Of a DNA stretch of 64,000 nt, positions 1 to 9,072 are shown in pieces; within the stretch, counting starts at the first letter, position 1, and the number at the start of each line of letters is the position of its first letter. Source of the DNA: Paraflavitalea devenefica. Lineage in GTDB: Bacteria > Bacteroidota > Bacteroidia > Chitinophagales > Chitinophagaceae. Location of the stretch: the NCBI RefSeq assembly GCF_011759375.1, contig NZ_JAARML010000002.1, positions 2,108,001 to 2,172,000 on the forward strand. The letters are read 5' to 3'. Under the pieces are notes generated by a model, which searched no databases, had not been told where the DNA came from, and was given only the letters and a program-made list of their open reading frames with translations. The translations under genes and the position numbers were made by a program.

Positions 1-1731
1 GGGGAAAAGGGTGCTGCCAGCGTCAATGTTGACCATAACACAGGAAAGGTAAATCTATATGGTTCTTATTCCTTTAATCATGACAGGGCGTATAGCGACT
101 GGCATTCAATTGGTACTAATAATATGCCGTTATTGGGCGGACAAAATTACACGGACATTCTGAGCGAGATCAGGTCCACTGACAACAGCCATACTGCTAC
201 GCTTGGGCTTGAAACAAAGGTAAGCTCAAGTCTTACTGTTGGCAGTAACATTAACTATAACAACAGCCGGCTAGTCATCAGTACCCATAACACCGCATTC
301 TATGACGTGGAGCCGGATTCGCTGTATACATTGGATGCCAATATATATGGTGACAACCGCTGGCAAAACCTGATCACCTCGCTGTATGCAGTGAAAAACC
401 TCGGGGAGGGCGGGCAAATTAACGTTGACATAGATTACCTGTATTATAAGAATAGCAATCCCTCTGATGCCCATAGTTCCTACCGTGATAAAAATGGAAA
501 TGAAGCCGGGTCAAATGATACACTTTTTTCCCCCTGGCAAAAAGGCTTTGCCCATTCATCCATAAAGGTGGGTGTAGGTAAAATTGATTATACCAGGCAA
601 TTATCTCCCAGGCTAAAGTTAGAAACAGGCATCAAGGGCACCTATACGAGCAATTCAGGTTTATCCAGGATAGAGAGCCTGGTGGACGGGACCTGGGTAA
701 GCAGGGGCGAAACATCCACTAACATAGTTATGAAGGAAAGCATAGGGGCTGCTTATGCCTCCGTTAATGCACAGTTGGCCCCCGCTATCAACCTGATTGC
801 AGGCGCCAGGTATGAACATGCTGATACACGGATGGATGACCCGGAAAAAAAGCAACCTATAACCCATCGGAAGTTGGGTAAGCTCTTTCCCAGCGTTTTC
901 TTTTCCTGGAAGCTAAATGAAAACGCAGACCTGCAATTCTCCTATACCCAAAGGATCAGCAGGCCCTCTTACAATGACCTGGCATCGTTTGTTATATATA
1001 CTTCTCCCAATTCAATAGAATCGGGCAATCCCTTATTGAAACCAACGATCACTAATAATCTGAAAGTAGGCTATAACTACCGGGGGTATATATTTTCTGT
1101 ATTGTTCAGCAGGGATGATCATCCTATTGCCAGGTACCAGGTAACGAAAAGCCCTGCAGGTGACCTGGTCAATCTTTGTCCACAAAATCTTATATACCAA
1201 AATAACCTGACTTTTCAAACCAGCCTGCCCTGGAAAGTCAATGACTGGTGGAATATGAGTTATAGCTTTGTAGGAGGGTGGAGGCAGTTTAAGGAAGACT
1301 TTACCGTCACGCCGGCTAAAAAAACATATTTCGGGTTTTCTGCCAACTTCAGCGAGACGTTTAAGTTTCCCCGGAACTTTTCCCTGGAAATTTCAGGATG
1401 GTACAATGGGTCATCTTATAACGGAACCAAAAAGGTAGATGGATTCGGCGCCTTGAATGCAGGCATCAAAAAGGAATTAAAAAATAACGGGGGGACATTT
1501 CAATTATCCGTTCCAGATATCTTCAGAACAGTAAGTATTGTAAGTTATTATGGTACATTGGCAGAGGAAGCATTTGATATAAAAAGTCATGTTGTATTCA
1601 GAACAGAATCTGCCCGGTCGCCCGTAATAAAGCTTACCTATTCCAGGTCTTTTGGCAATAGTACTATAAAGAGCCAGCGAAAACAGGATGCCGGGTCCAA
1701 TGAGGAAAGGGAGCGGATCAAAAAAGGGTAA
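1..1731 (+). CDS. TonB-dependent receptor, C-terminal part (5' end outside window)
   Basis: The reading frame is open from base 1, so the ATG at 124 is internal and this is the distal part of a longer outer-membrane protein. The visible protein alternates hydrophobic and polar residues, is rich in Tyr/Asn/Ser, and contains barrel-like segments such as FSYTQRISRPSYNDL and GNPLLKPTITNNLKVGYNY. This pattern is typical of the outer-membrane beta-barrel family (OMP_b-brl_3) found in Bacteroidota TonB-dependent receptors. No enzyme motif is seen. The last residues are charged and lack the usual terminal aromatic, so the final strand lies about 25 residues before the stop. The role is uptake or binding of an unknown substrate at the outer membrane. 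A strong terminator follows 21 bases after the stop. Confidence 0.8.
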   Translation, partial: GEKGAASVNVDHNTGKVNLYGSYSFNHDRAYSDWHSIGTNNMPLLGGQNYTDILSEIRSTDNSHTATLGLETKVSSSLTVGSNINYNNSRLVISTHNTAFYDVEPDSLYTLDANIYGDNRWQNLITSLYAVKNLGEGGQINVDIDYLYYKNSNPSDAHSSYRDKNGNEAGSNDTLFSPWQKGFAHSSIKVGVGKIDYTRQLSPRLKLETGIKGTYTSNSGLSRIESLVDGTWVSRGETSTNIVMKESIGAAYASVNAQLAPAINLIAGARYEHADTRMDDPEKKQPITHRKLGKLFPSVFFSWKLNENADLQFSYTQRISRPSYNDLASFVIYTSPNSIESGNPLLKPTITNNLKVGYNYRGYIFSVLFSRDDHPIARYQVTKSPAGDLVNLCPQNLIYQNNLTFQTSLPWKVNDWWNMSYSFVGGWRQFKEDFTVTPAKKTYFGFSANFSETFKFPRNFSLEISGWYNGSSYNGTKKVDGFGALNAGIKKELKNNGGTFQLSVPDIFRTVSIVSYYGTLAEEAFDIKSHVVFRTESARSPVIKLTYSRSFGNSTIKSQRKQDAGSNEERERIKKG

Positions 1732-1752
1732 ACATGACCATTCTTCAAAAGT

Positions 1753-1789
1753 AAAGCGTCCGCGATGTTGATGCCGCGGACGCTTTTTT
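1753..1789 (+). terminator. Rho-independent terminator after the TonB receptor
   Basis: Perfect 12-bp stem AAAGCGTCCGCG / CGCGGACGCTTT with a 10-base loop, followed by six T. It lies between two convergent genes. The T-run is on the + strand, so it mainly serves the upstream receptor gene. Confidence 0.9.
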
Positions 1790-1810
1790 ATGCATATATA
1801 GGCTACGTGC

Positions 1811-3373
1811 TTAGCCTAATTTTTCCAGTCTCAGGTCGAGGCGCTTATCTTTCTTGAAATACTCCAGTATCATTACAGAGCCGGCTTTGGCCGGGAATAC
1901 TCTCATGTTGCTGGCCTTTGACTTCAATTCAATTTTATCGGTGGTGAACTTGCTGCCATTGTAACGGATGGCATTGAAGGTTTGTCCCTTGTATTCAGAA
2001 CTTCTTACATAGTCGCTATAGCAAATGGTAAAACTGCTGTTGTCCGGTTCTCCGGTTGTGAATTCATAGTCAAATGCGCCCACCATTTTAAGCATCATGG
2101 CAATGGCGTGTTGACTGTTATAGTCACTGATAGCAGATAGCGTGGCATCGTTCTGGGTTTTATCGTATATAGTGGCATTGGTCACTTTATACTTGTCGTT
2201 GAATTCCATCATCACCATATCGGTGATCACGATCTTGGTAACGCCGGTAGAGCCAGTACTTCTGCCTCCACTTAACACAGCAAGGCCTATTCCCAGGGCG
2301 CTGGCTTTCCGCTTGTACCCTTCACCCACTACAAATAACTTACCATTGGGTGCTTTGAGCAGCTTGTGGATATACAGGAATCCCACATCGTCAATCTTGC
2401 CTTTGGCGTTGGTAGGAAGGTATTTGGCTAAATCACCGCCCCAGCTATTGTAAGTTTTGGAAAGTACTTTCCCTTTGCTGTCAATCTCGTACAATCCAAG
2501 GCCCAGGCTGGCATCCTTAGCGATATTGGCATTCAAATCAAAGTAACTGCCCATCACAAGTATTTTGCCGGTGCCACTCAATTTGACCACACTGGTAGGA
2601 ACAAATTTATAATCACTACCTTCTGCATCTATTTCAAACTCCTTCTTTTTGGTAACAAAATTCAACCCGATGAGGCTCGCGGCCATCTTACCGCTCAGGG
2701 CCCTTTTTCTTTTCATCACTTCCAGTATGATCAGGCTGTCGGTACTGCCCAGAAATTCTGCCTGTGCATACTTTTCTTCATCGTCGTTAGGTACATAGGT
2801 CCATTGTTTTTTTGATTGGGAAGAGTAGAAATCCACTTCATACGTACGTTGCTTGCCATCCCTCAGGGGGAGTACCGATGCATAGCCCTGCTCGCCGAGG
2901 TCAAAAACATTCTGGTTAGTGCCTTCATCGGTATGGAGGGTCTCATATTGTTTCATCAGGTCATCGGTTTTCCTATCATACTCCCGGGTATAAGTAAACT
3001 TCAACTTTCCATCAATGTCATACACCTTCATCTCCAGCATCTTGGTTTCTGCATTCTTAAAAAGGAAGGCGAGGCTGCTGCCATTGTAGGCGGCCTCCAG
3101 GAGACTGATCTGTTTGGAGTCCTGGAACTTGATGTCTTTTACCTTGTTCAGGTTCTGGTCCAGTATCTGCAGGGTATATTCGTTGGTATTCCTGTCTATC
3201 TTATCACTTTGGTACAGGAAGAAATAACCTTTGATCTGATTATTTTCCATGATCGTACCACTATTGCGTAAATACGCTGAATATACCTTGTCAATGCTCA
3301 GTTTAGCCTGGGCATGGATTTGTTGCGTGCCTAAACAAAGGAAGGTCGCGGCAATAATAAGTTTTCTGATCAT
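1811..3373 (-). CDS. Secreted protein of unknown function (520 aa)
   Basis: I do not recognise a named family. The N-terminus (MIRKLIIAATFLCLGTQQIHAQA) is a clear signal peptide with an AQA cleavage site. The rest is soluble and beta-rich, with repeated patterns of short strands and turns (for example LQILDQNLNKVKDIKF and VYDIDGKLKFTYTREYD) that resemble a propeller or YD-like scaffold. There is no membrane segment after the signal and no catalytic motif I can name. It starts 42 bases after the stop of the M48 peptidase gene on the same strand, so the two are probably co-transcribed and both exported. It could be a partner or substrate of that peptidase; this is inference from position only. 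Confidence 0.75.
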   Translation of the reverse strand: MIRKLIIAATFLCLGTQQIHAQAKLSIDKVYSAYLRNSGTIMENNQIKGYFFLYQSDKIDRNTNEYTLQILDQNLNKVKDIKFQDSKQISLLEAAYNGSSLAFLFKNAETKMLEMKVYDIDGKLKFTYTREYDRKTDDLMKQYETLHTDEGTNQNVFDLGEQGYASVLPLRDGKQRTYEVDFYSSQSKKQWTYVPNDDEEKYAQAEFLGSTDSLIILEVMKRKRALSGKMAASLIGLNFVTKKKEFEIDAEGSDYKFVPTSVVKLSGTGKILVMGSYFDLNANIAKDASLGLGLYEIDSKGKVLSKTYNSWGGDLAKYLPTNAKGKIDDVGFLYIHKLLKAPNGKLFVVGEGYKRKASALGIGLAVLSGGRSTGSTGVTKIVITDMVMMEFNDKYKVTNATIYDKTQNDATLSAISDYNSQHAIAMMLKMVGAFDYEFTTGEPDNSSFTICYSDYVRSSEYKGQTFNAIRYNGSKFTTDKIELKSKASNMRVFPAKAGSVMILEYFKKDKRLDLRLEKLG

Positions 3374-3415
3374 TTTTCTTGGTGTTTGGGTTGTGGAGAG
3401 TAAATCGTTTGTGTT

Positions 3416-4822
3416 TTATTGGGTGGCTATTTGAATACTGGCGCTGTAAGCAGTTTTGAATGGCTCATATCCCTTAAGCTGTACATGATACCGGTTCAGG
3501 AAATGGTAACTGATAGAGGCCAGGTTTTCCAGGTAAAGATTTTGGATGAACTGCAGCAGCAGGTTATAACTCGCCGGGTAACCGGGGCTGGGCAGGTCAA
3601 TATATTTGCCAAGCGTATGGGCTTTTTGGGCTGCATGTATACTATTGAGCAAAGTGCCGGTATGGGCTACCAGGTAAGGATCGCCAGGCTTTTGCTGCAA
3701 CAAGGCCAGGGTGAAATACAAACTTCTGGTGTAATTATTGGCGGCATACGACCAGGCGATGATCTCATACCGGAAATCATTTTTGAGTGTGTCGAACCTG
3801 GCTTTGTCAATAACGTTTGCCGGGCGGGCAGACTGACCATAGCCGTTGATGACGGGTTGCAGTAATTGTATCCTTTGCCGGCAGTCAGGGTGCGTTTTCA
3901 GGGAGTCATCAAGGGTATTGTCCTCTTTCAACAGGGCATGGCCACCCAGCAATCCTTCTTCTTTGGCGATCCATTTCTTCTGGAATGGATATTTGGGGGC
4001 GTTGAAGGTTGTTTCAAGGGCTGCGGCGGTATTAAAAGGATCTGCATCAATCGTGTCCAGCAAGGCCAGGGTAGTCAGTGCGGCGCTAACATCAAACTTT
4101 GTGTTGCGTACCAATGCCACGGCTACAGAATCGGCTTCGCTTTCATGGTCCCTGCTATGCCTGCGGGAGGTGAAAGTAAGACCCTTCACCAGTTTGTCCA
4201 GTTGCTCCCTTTTCTTATATTCAGATCCCTTAATCTTACGTAATTCAGCCTGTACGGCTGGTGAATTGATGGTGGTAACATACCGGTTGATGGCATTATC
4301 GCTGTGTTTGAGCAGGAAATGCGCTATCTCGTGGGCAATCACAAAAGCTGCCTGGCTTTCATTGTCCAACCGGTAGAACAAGCCCATATTAATAAGGATA
4401 ATCCCTTCTCCTATATAACTGGCGTTGGGATTGCCGGAACGGGAGAAATAGCAACGGAAGGTCTGTTGCTTCAGGGAAGGATTGGCCTGTACGATCTCAT
4501 TCGTCAGTGCATCGAGGTATTGCTGGGCAGCGGCGGCTGTATAGATCTCTTTGTCGTCAAACTTGGATTTAATATGCTCCCATCGCTGCTGGTATATCTT
4601 TTTGAAGTCTTCTTTATATTGGGCGGGCAGGGCTGTCAGGTCGGCCTTATACTGTTCCTCATACTTTCCGGAAAGCTTTTTCAGTAATGTTTCATCTTCC
4701 GGGGCTGGTATAAAAGCCGTCGTTTGAGCGATACCTGTAAGTACCAATGAAAAACTGAATACCAGGGTAAGTAAGCGTGTCCGTACCGGACATGGCAGGG
4801 CAGACCGAAAACAGGGCATCAT
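3416..4822 (-). CDS. Exported M48-family zinc metallopeptidase
   Basis: The zinc site is clear: HEIAH at residues 164-168 gives two ligands and the catalytic Glu, and HESEAD at 226-231 supplies the third ligand (E227), as in M48 (HtpX/BepA/LoiP-like) peptidases. An N-terminal hydrophobic stretch (about residues 17-32, ending near GIAQ) acts as a signal peptide, so the enzyme should work in the periplasm or on the outer-membrane inner face. Homologues such as BepA degrade misassembled outer-membrane proteins; whether this one does so is inference. The C-terminal 180 residues are helical and TPR-like (EIIAWSYAANNYTRSLYF, LVAHTGTLLNSIHAA), matching the BepA layout. It is the first gene of a two-gene unit with the secreted protein at 1811-3373. 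Confidence 0.87.
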   Translation of the reverse strand: MMPCFRSALPCPVRTRLLTLVFSFSLVLTGIAQTTAFIPAPEDETLLKKLSGKYEEQYKADLTALPAQYKEDFKKIYQQRWEHIKSKFDDKEIYTAAAAQQYLDALTNEIVQANPSLKQQTFRCYFSRSGNPNASYIGEGIILINMGLFYRLDNESQAAFVIAHEIAHFLLKHSDNAINRYVTTINSPAVQAELRKIKGSEYKKREQLDKLVKGLTFTSRRHSRDHESEADSVAVALVRNTKFDVSAALTTLALLDTIDADPFNTAAALETTFNAPKYPFQKKWIAKEEGLLGGHALLKEDNTLDDSLKTHPDCRQRIQLLQPVINGYGQSARPANVIDKARFDTLKNDFRYEIIAWSYAANNYTRSLYFTLALLQQKPGDPYLVAHTGTLLNSIHAAQKAHTLGKYIDLPSPGYPASYNLLLQFIQNLYLENLASISYHFLNRYHVQLKGYEPFKTAYSASIQIATQ

Positions 4823-5024
4823 ATTAGGAGTTAGTTGCTAACGGTTGCAAATAACGGGAAATATTCATATTGAACAAATCCGTTCTGTTTTGCATTCGAT
4901 TGAATGTATTACTCCTGTCTCAAACGTGTGCAGCATGGCAATATTGTCGGTGGCGGGTTAAAATGCCCTCCCCACAAGGGTTATGCCTCTAAATGCAGGG
5001 TAGGCTCCGGGTGGTGATTAAATA

Positions 5025-6179
5025 CTATATGTTTCTATTCAGCTCTTTTTCAAATTCTTCTATAGTGGGGATATTACTCTTTAATTCGGCAGGTAATGCC
5101 TGGGTAATGATAAATTCACTGATCCCAATGGGCTTGTTTATTCCCCGGAGGGCATATTCAACTTCAATACCCCTTTTGCCCTTGCAAAGGATGATGCCGA
5201 TAGTAGGTTGGTCGGTTTCCTGTTTTAATTGATCATCTATCACTGAAAGGTAGAAGTTCATTTTGCCGGCAAACTCGGGTTCGAAGGTGCCTGTTTTCAG
5301 ATCAATGACTACAAAACTCCGCAGCCGGATATGGTAAAACAGCAGGTCGAGCCGGTATTCTTTATCACCTACTTCCAGGGGGTACTGCCTGCCAATGAAA
5401 GCAAAACCTTTCCCCAATTCAAGCAGGAATTTGGTAATATGTTCTGTAAGCTGTTTTTCAATGTCCAGTTCCTGTATCTGCGGCTCCAGCGCAAGGAATG
5501 CAAAATTGTAAGGGTCTTTGAGCATTTGCTGGGCTATCAGCGCCTGCTGTTCGGGAAGTGTATTCTTAAAATTGTTGAAAGCTTTTCCCTGCCGGGCAAA
5601 GAGATTTTGCTCAATCTGGAGGGCTAAAATTGCCCGGGTCCAGTTGTATTCAATAGTTTGTTGGATGTAAAATAATGCCTGTTCAGGGTCTTTAACCTTA
5701 TTCAGTATTAGTAAATGGTGACCCCATGGAATCCGTGCAACAACTTGTTGCACAGAGTTAATAGATTGATAATCAGTACTACTCAGTGCAGCAGCTTGCC
5801 GCACTGAAATAGGTTGATTATCAATGGAAGCAAGCTGTTGCACAGAGTTAATAGATTGATAATCAGTACTACCCAGTGCGGCAAGCTGCCGCACTGAAAC
5901 TGAACTATAAAAAAGGTAAAACCTTCTGATATCGAAGAGATTTCTTCTGGAGAAACCAGGCATATTGGGGAACTCCTGTTTTATATCTGAGGCTAATTGT
6001 TCTATGTAATTATTTCTACCATCAAATAATACCTGATTTTGAGCAATCATCTCTCCGATCTTCCAATAAAGCTGAATGACCGCTGAATTGACTGCTAGAG
6101 CAGCTTTTGCCTGGCTGGAACGTATCTGTTCCTTAATGGCAATTAACAGTTCCCTGTATTGATAGTCGTTAGTTAGCAT
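5025..6179 (-). CDS. YhcG/DUF1016-type PDDEXK nuclease with internal tandem expansion
   Basis: The N-terminal helical domain (residues 1-90, LLIAIKEQIRSSQAKAALAV and LYWKIGEMI) is the DUF1016 N-domain. The C-terminal part (about 205-384) is a PD-(D/E)xK nuclease-like domain with D278 in YRLDLLFYH and the D-x-K element at 293-295 in VIDLKTG. The conserved IPWGHHLLILNKVKD stretch is present at 150-164. Family members are small DNA-binding or nuclease proteins often found with restriction-modification or mobile loci; here no such neighbour is visible. Between the two domains lies an unusual repeat (residues 95-148) described separately. The gene is divergent from iorA and stands alone, with no frameshift. 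Confidence 0.87.
   Translation of the reverse strand: MLTNDYQYRELLIAIKEQIRSSQAKAALAVNSAVIQLYWKIGEMIAQNQVLFDGRNNYIEQLASDIKQEFPNMPGFSRRNLFDIRRFYLFYSSVSVRQLAALGSTDYQSINSVQQLASIDNQPISVRQAAALSSTDYQSINSVQQVVARIPWGHHLLILNKVKDPEQALFYIQQTIEYNWTRAILALQIEQNLFARQGKAFNNFKNTLPEQQALIAQQMLKDPYNFAFLALEPQIQELDIEKQLTEHITKFLLELGKGFAFIGRQYPLEVGDKEYRLDLLFYHIRLRSFVVIDLKTGTFEPEFAGKMNFYLSVIDDQLKQETDQPTIGIILCKGKRGIEVEYALRGINKPIGISEFIITQALPAELKSNIPTIEEFEKELNRNI
5741..5900 (-). repeat. In-frame 90-bp tandem repeat inside the DUF1016 nuclease gene
   Basis: Bases 5741-5810 match 5831-5900 at 62 of 70 positions by my count, an exact 90-base (30-residue) period. In protein the unit begins SVRQ(L/A)AAL(G/S)STDYQSIN and repeats at residues 95 and 125. 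Each unit itself contains two half-units of the form SV(R/Q)Q.xA, so four related half-repeats precede the conserved IPWGHH motif. Confidence 0.9.
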
Positions 6180-6359
6180 TGGTTTGACATAGAATAAGAA
6201 ATAAATATACTTAAATAAATTAATGTATAGGCATGGCCATCGAATTATTATATCCTTCCTGGTTTCCCACTCACTTTAAAATTAGTATGAACGGTTTCCG
6301 CGCCGGCGTACCTGCCTGCTTTTTTTTCCTAATTTTAGAGTACTCAAAATGAAAACCTT

Positions 6360-6815
6360 ATGGCCATTTTTAAGCTTACCATTAATGGGAAACAACAGCA
6401 GGTGGATGTAGAAGCTGACACACCATTGCTGTGGGTGTTGCGCGATAGTCTGCACCTGGTGGGTACCAAGTACGGATGTGGTATGGCGCAATGCGGCGCC
6501 TGCACGGTCCACATGAATGGCGCAGCCGTTCGCTCCTGTATATTGCCCGTATCTGCTGTAAAATCACCCGTCACTACCATTGAAGGGCTGTCGGCCAATG
6601 GCGATCACCCGGTACAGTTGGCCTGGGATGAAGTAGATGTGCCGCAATGCGGCTATTGCCAGGCGGGACAGATGATGACGGCCGCTGCCTTCCTTAAAAC
6701 GAATCTTCATCCTACAGATGAAGAAATAGCCAGCGCCATGCATGGCAACCTGTGCCGCTGCGGCGCTTACCACCGCATTCGTGAAGCCGTAAAAGTAGCC
6801 AGCAAAAAAATCTAA
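6360..6815 (+). CDS. iorA: Isoquinoline 1-oxidoreductase-type [2Fe-2S] subunit
   Basis: Small iron-sulfur subunit (151 aa) of a xanthine-oxidase-family molybdenum hydroxylase. It carries electrons from the molybdenum subunit. The N-terminal plant-ferredoxin fold holds C40, C45, C48 and C60 (GCGMAQCGACTV...C). The helical C-domain holds C97, C100, C132 and C134 (QCGYC...CRCG). All eight cluster cysteines are present and the length is normal. It has no signal peptide. The stop lies 3 bases before the ATG of the large subunit, so the two form one operon. The natural substrate cannot be read from sequence; members oxidise N-heterocycles or aldehydes. Confidence 0.93.
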   Translation: MAIFKLTINGKQQQVDVEADTPLLWVLRDSLHLVGTKYGCGMAQCGACTVHMNGAAVRSCILPVSAVKSPVTTIEGLSANGDHPVQLAWDEVDVPQCGYCQAGQMMTAAAFLKTNLHPTDEEIASAMHGNLCRCGAYHRIREAVKVASKKI

Positions 6816-6818
6816 TCT

Positions 6819-8984
6819 ATGCAAACAACTACCACTACCAACAATACCGGCCGGAGAGACTTCCTGAAATGGTCTGCATTCACTGCAGGCGGATTGATCC
6901 TGGGCTTTAAATGGGCAGATGCCGAGGGGCAAACTGCTTCTGTATTCTCCGCTGCTATGGCCGAAGCAGATGTAGCCATCAACAATTACCTGACCATTGG
7001 CACCAATGGTATCGTGACCATATTTTCTCCCAACCCCGAACTGGGACAGAACATCATGACTTCCTTCCCCATGATCGTGGCGGAAGAACTGGATGCCGAC
7101 TGGAACCAGGTGAAGGTAGTACAGGCGCCGTTTGACGGCAAGCGGTTCGACCGGCAGTTGACTGGCGGCAGTGGGGCGGTGCCGCATTCCTGGCCCCTGT
7201 TAAGAAAAGCAGGCGCTACAGCGCGGTTTATGCTCATTGCTGCAGCAGCCCAACGTTGGGGTGTACCTGCGTCAGAATGTACAGCAGAAGCAGGTTTTGT
7301 ATTGCACAAAGCCAGCGGTAAAAAAGCGGGCTTTGGCGAGCTGGCAGAAGACGCCGCCAAAATACCGGTACCGGCTAATGTTACGCTGAAGGACCGCAAA
7401 GATTTTAAACTCATCGGTACAAAAGTTAAGAATGTTGCCAATAAAGAGATCCTGACCGGCAAGCCATTGTATGGGCTCGACTTTTACCGGGAGGGTATGT
7501 TATATGCCATGATACAACGGCCGCCTGCCTTTGGTACAAAAGTGAAATCATTCGATGCGGCTGCTGCAAAGGCCCTGCCTGGCATTGTAGACGTGGTGCA
7601 GGTGAAGAACGGGGTAGCTGTAGTGGGTAAATCCACCTGGCAGGTGATGAAAGCGAAGAAAGCACTGAAGATCACTTATGAGAATTCAGGCAACATAGAA
7701 AGTACGGCAGATCACGATAGAATATTTGCCGACCTGCTGAATAATGGTAAAGCTACTGTGCGCAGGAAAGATGGAGATGTGGATACTGCTTTTAAAGATG
7801 CTGCCAAGGTCATTAAGGCAGAATACCAGTGCCCGTTCATTCCGCACAATCCACTGGAGCCGATGAACTTCTTTGCCCATGTGAAAGAAGACAGTGTGGA
7901 GCTAATAGGCCCCTGCCAGATACCTGGCAGTGCACGCACGGCTGTTTCCAAAATGCTGAACATTCCCGAAGAGAAGATCACCCTGGAGCTTACCCGCCTG
8001 GGTGGTGGCTTTGGCCGCAGGCTGTACAATGATTACGTGGTAGAGGCTGCCGAAGTGTCCTCTCTTTTAAAAGCGCCGGTAAAAGTCATCTGGTCAAGGG
8101 AAGATGATATGATGGGTGGTATTTACCGTCCTGCGGTGAGATATCGTTTTGAAGCAGCGCTGGATGCCGGTGGCAATATGATTGGTTATAGACTGCGGGG
8201 CGCGGGTATCAATTCCGGCAACCCTACCCGTGAAAACAACTTCCCTTCCGGGGCTGTTGACAACCTGCTGATCGAATCGGTAGAACACCAGTCGCCCATC
8301 ACTACAGGGGCCTGGCGGGCACCGATCACCAACTTCCTGGCTTATGCCGAGCAGTCTTTTATAGATGAAGTGGCGCATGCTGCCGGTAAGGACCCGGTAC
8401 AGTTCCGCCTTGATCTGTTTGAAAAAGTAAAAGCAAAACCAGTTGGCAGAACTGACTATAACATCAACCGGATGATAGATGTTACCAAAAGGGTAGCGGA
8501 GCGTTCCGGCTGGGGTAAGAAAAAAGGCGTGATACAAGGCTTCAGTGTATATTTCTCTCACCGTTCTTATGTGGCACAGGTAGCTGAAGTAGTAATGGAA
8601 AAAGGCAAGCCGACGGTGAAGAAGATCTATGCGGTGGCTGATTGTGGTCAGGTCATTAACCTGGGCGGTGCGCAGCAGCAGGTCATGGGTGCTATTGTGG
8701 ATGGCATGGGACATGCCCTGTTTGGCAAGCTGTCATTCAAAGAGGGCGTTGCCGAGCAAAATAACTTCCACAACTACCGGCTTATCCGCATGCGGGAAAT
8801 ACCTGAAGTTGATCTCTTCTTTGTAGAAAATGAATTTGATCCTACCGGCCTTGGTGAGCCAGCCCTGCCACCCACCGGCGGCGCCATCGCCAATGCCATC
8901 TTCAAAGCTACCGGCAAGCGGTTGTACCAACAGCCGTTTATAGACAGTGAGGTGTTTGGCGGCAGTGGGAAGAAGACGTTTTGA
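6819..8984 (+). CDS. iorB: Isoquinoline 1-oxidoreductase-type molybdopterin subunit
   Basis: Large catalytic subunit (721 aa). The N-terminus has a twin-arginine-like motif (RRDFLKWSAFTAGG, residues 12-25), so the folded complex is probably exported by Tat with its partner IorA. Xanthine-dehydrogenase-family signatures are present: the molybdopterin-binding RLGGGFGRR (Gly-rich loop), GAWRAP, and near the C-terminus GLGEPALPPTGGAIANA containing the conserved catalytic Glu. The order of domains follows the CO dehydrogenase-like permuted arrangement typical of the IorB/aldehyde dehydrogenase group. No cytochrome c subunit, XdhC-like chaperone or cofactor gene lies nearby, so the electron acceptor is unknown. 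A terminator follows 23 bases after the stop. Confidence 0.92.
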   Translation: MQTTTTTNNTGRRDFLKWSAFTAGGLILGFKWADAEGQTASVFSAAMAEADVAINNYLTIGTNGIVTIFSPNPELGQNIMTSFPMIVAEELDADWNQVKVVQAPFDGKRFDRQLTGGSGAVPHSWPLLRKAGATARFMLIAAAAQRWGVPASECTAEAGFVLHKASGKKAGFGELAEDAAKIPVPANVTLKDRKDFKLIGTKVKNVANKEILTGKPLYGLDFYREGMLYAMIQRPPAFGTKVKSFDAAAAKALPGIVDVVQVKNGVAVVGKSTWQVMKAKKALKITYENSGNIESTADHDRIFADLLNNGKATVRRKDGDVDTAFKDAAKVIKAEYQCPFIPHNPLEPMNFFAHVKEDSVELIGPCQIPGSARTAVSKMLNIPEEKITLELTRLGGGFGRRLYNDYVVEAAEVSSLLKAPVKVIWSREDDMMGGIYRPAVRYRFEAALDAGGNMIGYRLRGAGINSGNPTRENNFPSGAVDNLLIESVEHQSPITTGAWRAPITNFLAYAEQSFIDEVAHAAGKDPVQFRLDLFEKVKAKPVGRTDYNINRMIDVTKRVAERSGWGKKKGVIQGFSVYFSHRSYVAQVAEVVMEKGKPTVKKIYAVADCGQVINLGGAQQQVMGAIVDGMGHALFGKLSFKEGVAEQNNFHNYRLIRMREIPEVDLFFVENEFDPTGLGEPALPPTGGAIANAIFKATGKRLYQQPFIDSEVFGGSGKKTF

Positions 8985-9007
8985 TAAATAGTAACAAAGC
9001 ATATTGA

Positions 9008-9043
9008 GGCTTCAAATCTGATGATTTGAAGCCTTTTGTTTTT
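9008..9043 (+). terminator. Rho-independent terminator after iorAB
   Basis: Perfect 11-bp stem GGCTTCAAATC / GATTTGAAGCC with loop TGAT, followed by TTTTGTTTTT. It separates iorAB from the convergent TonB receptor gene. Confidence 0.93.
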
Positions 9044-9072
9044 CAAAGCATATCAGCCCATAGAACCTTGCG

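Noticed and set aside
4893..4906. CATTC-GATT-GAATG palindrome upstream of the M48 peptidase gene
   Set aside because: Only 5-bp arms, so a chance occurrence is likely; no supporting second copy.
6564..7187. 207-codon open frame on the - strand
   Set aside because: Antisense shadow across iorA and iorB, both of which have intact cofactor motifs.
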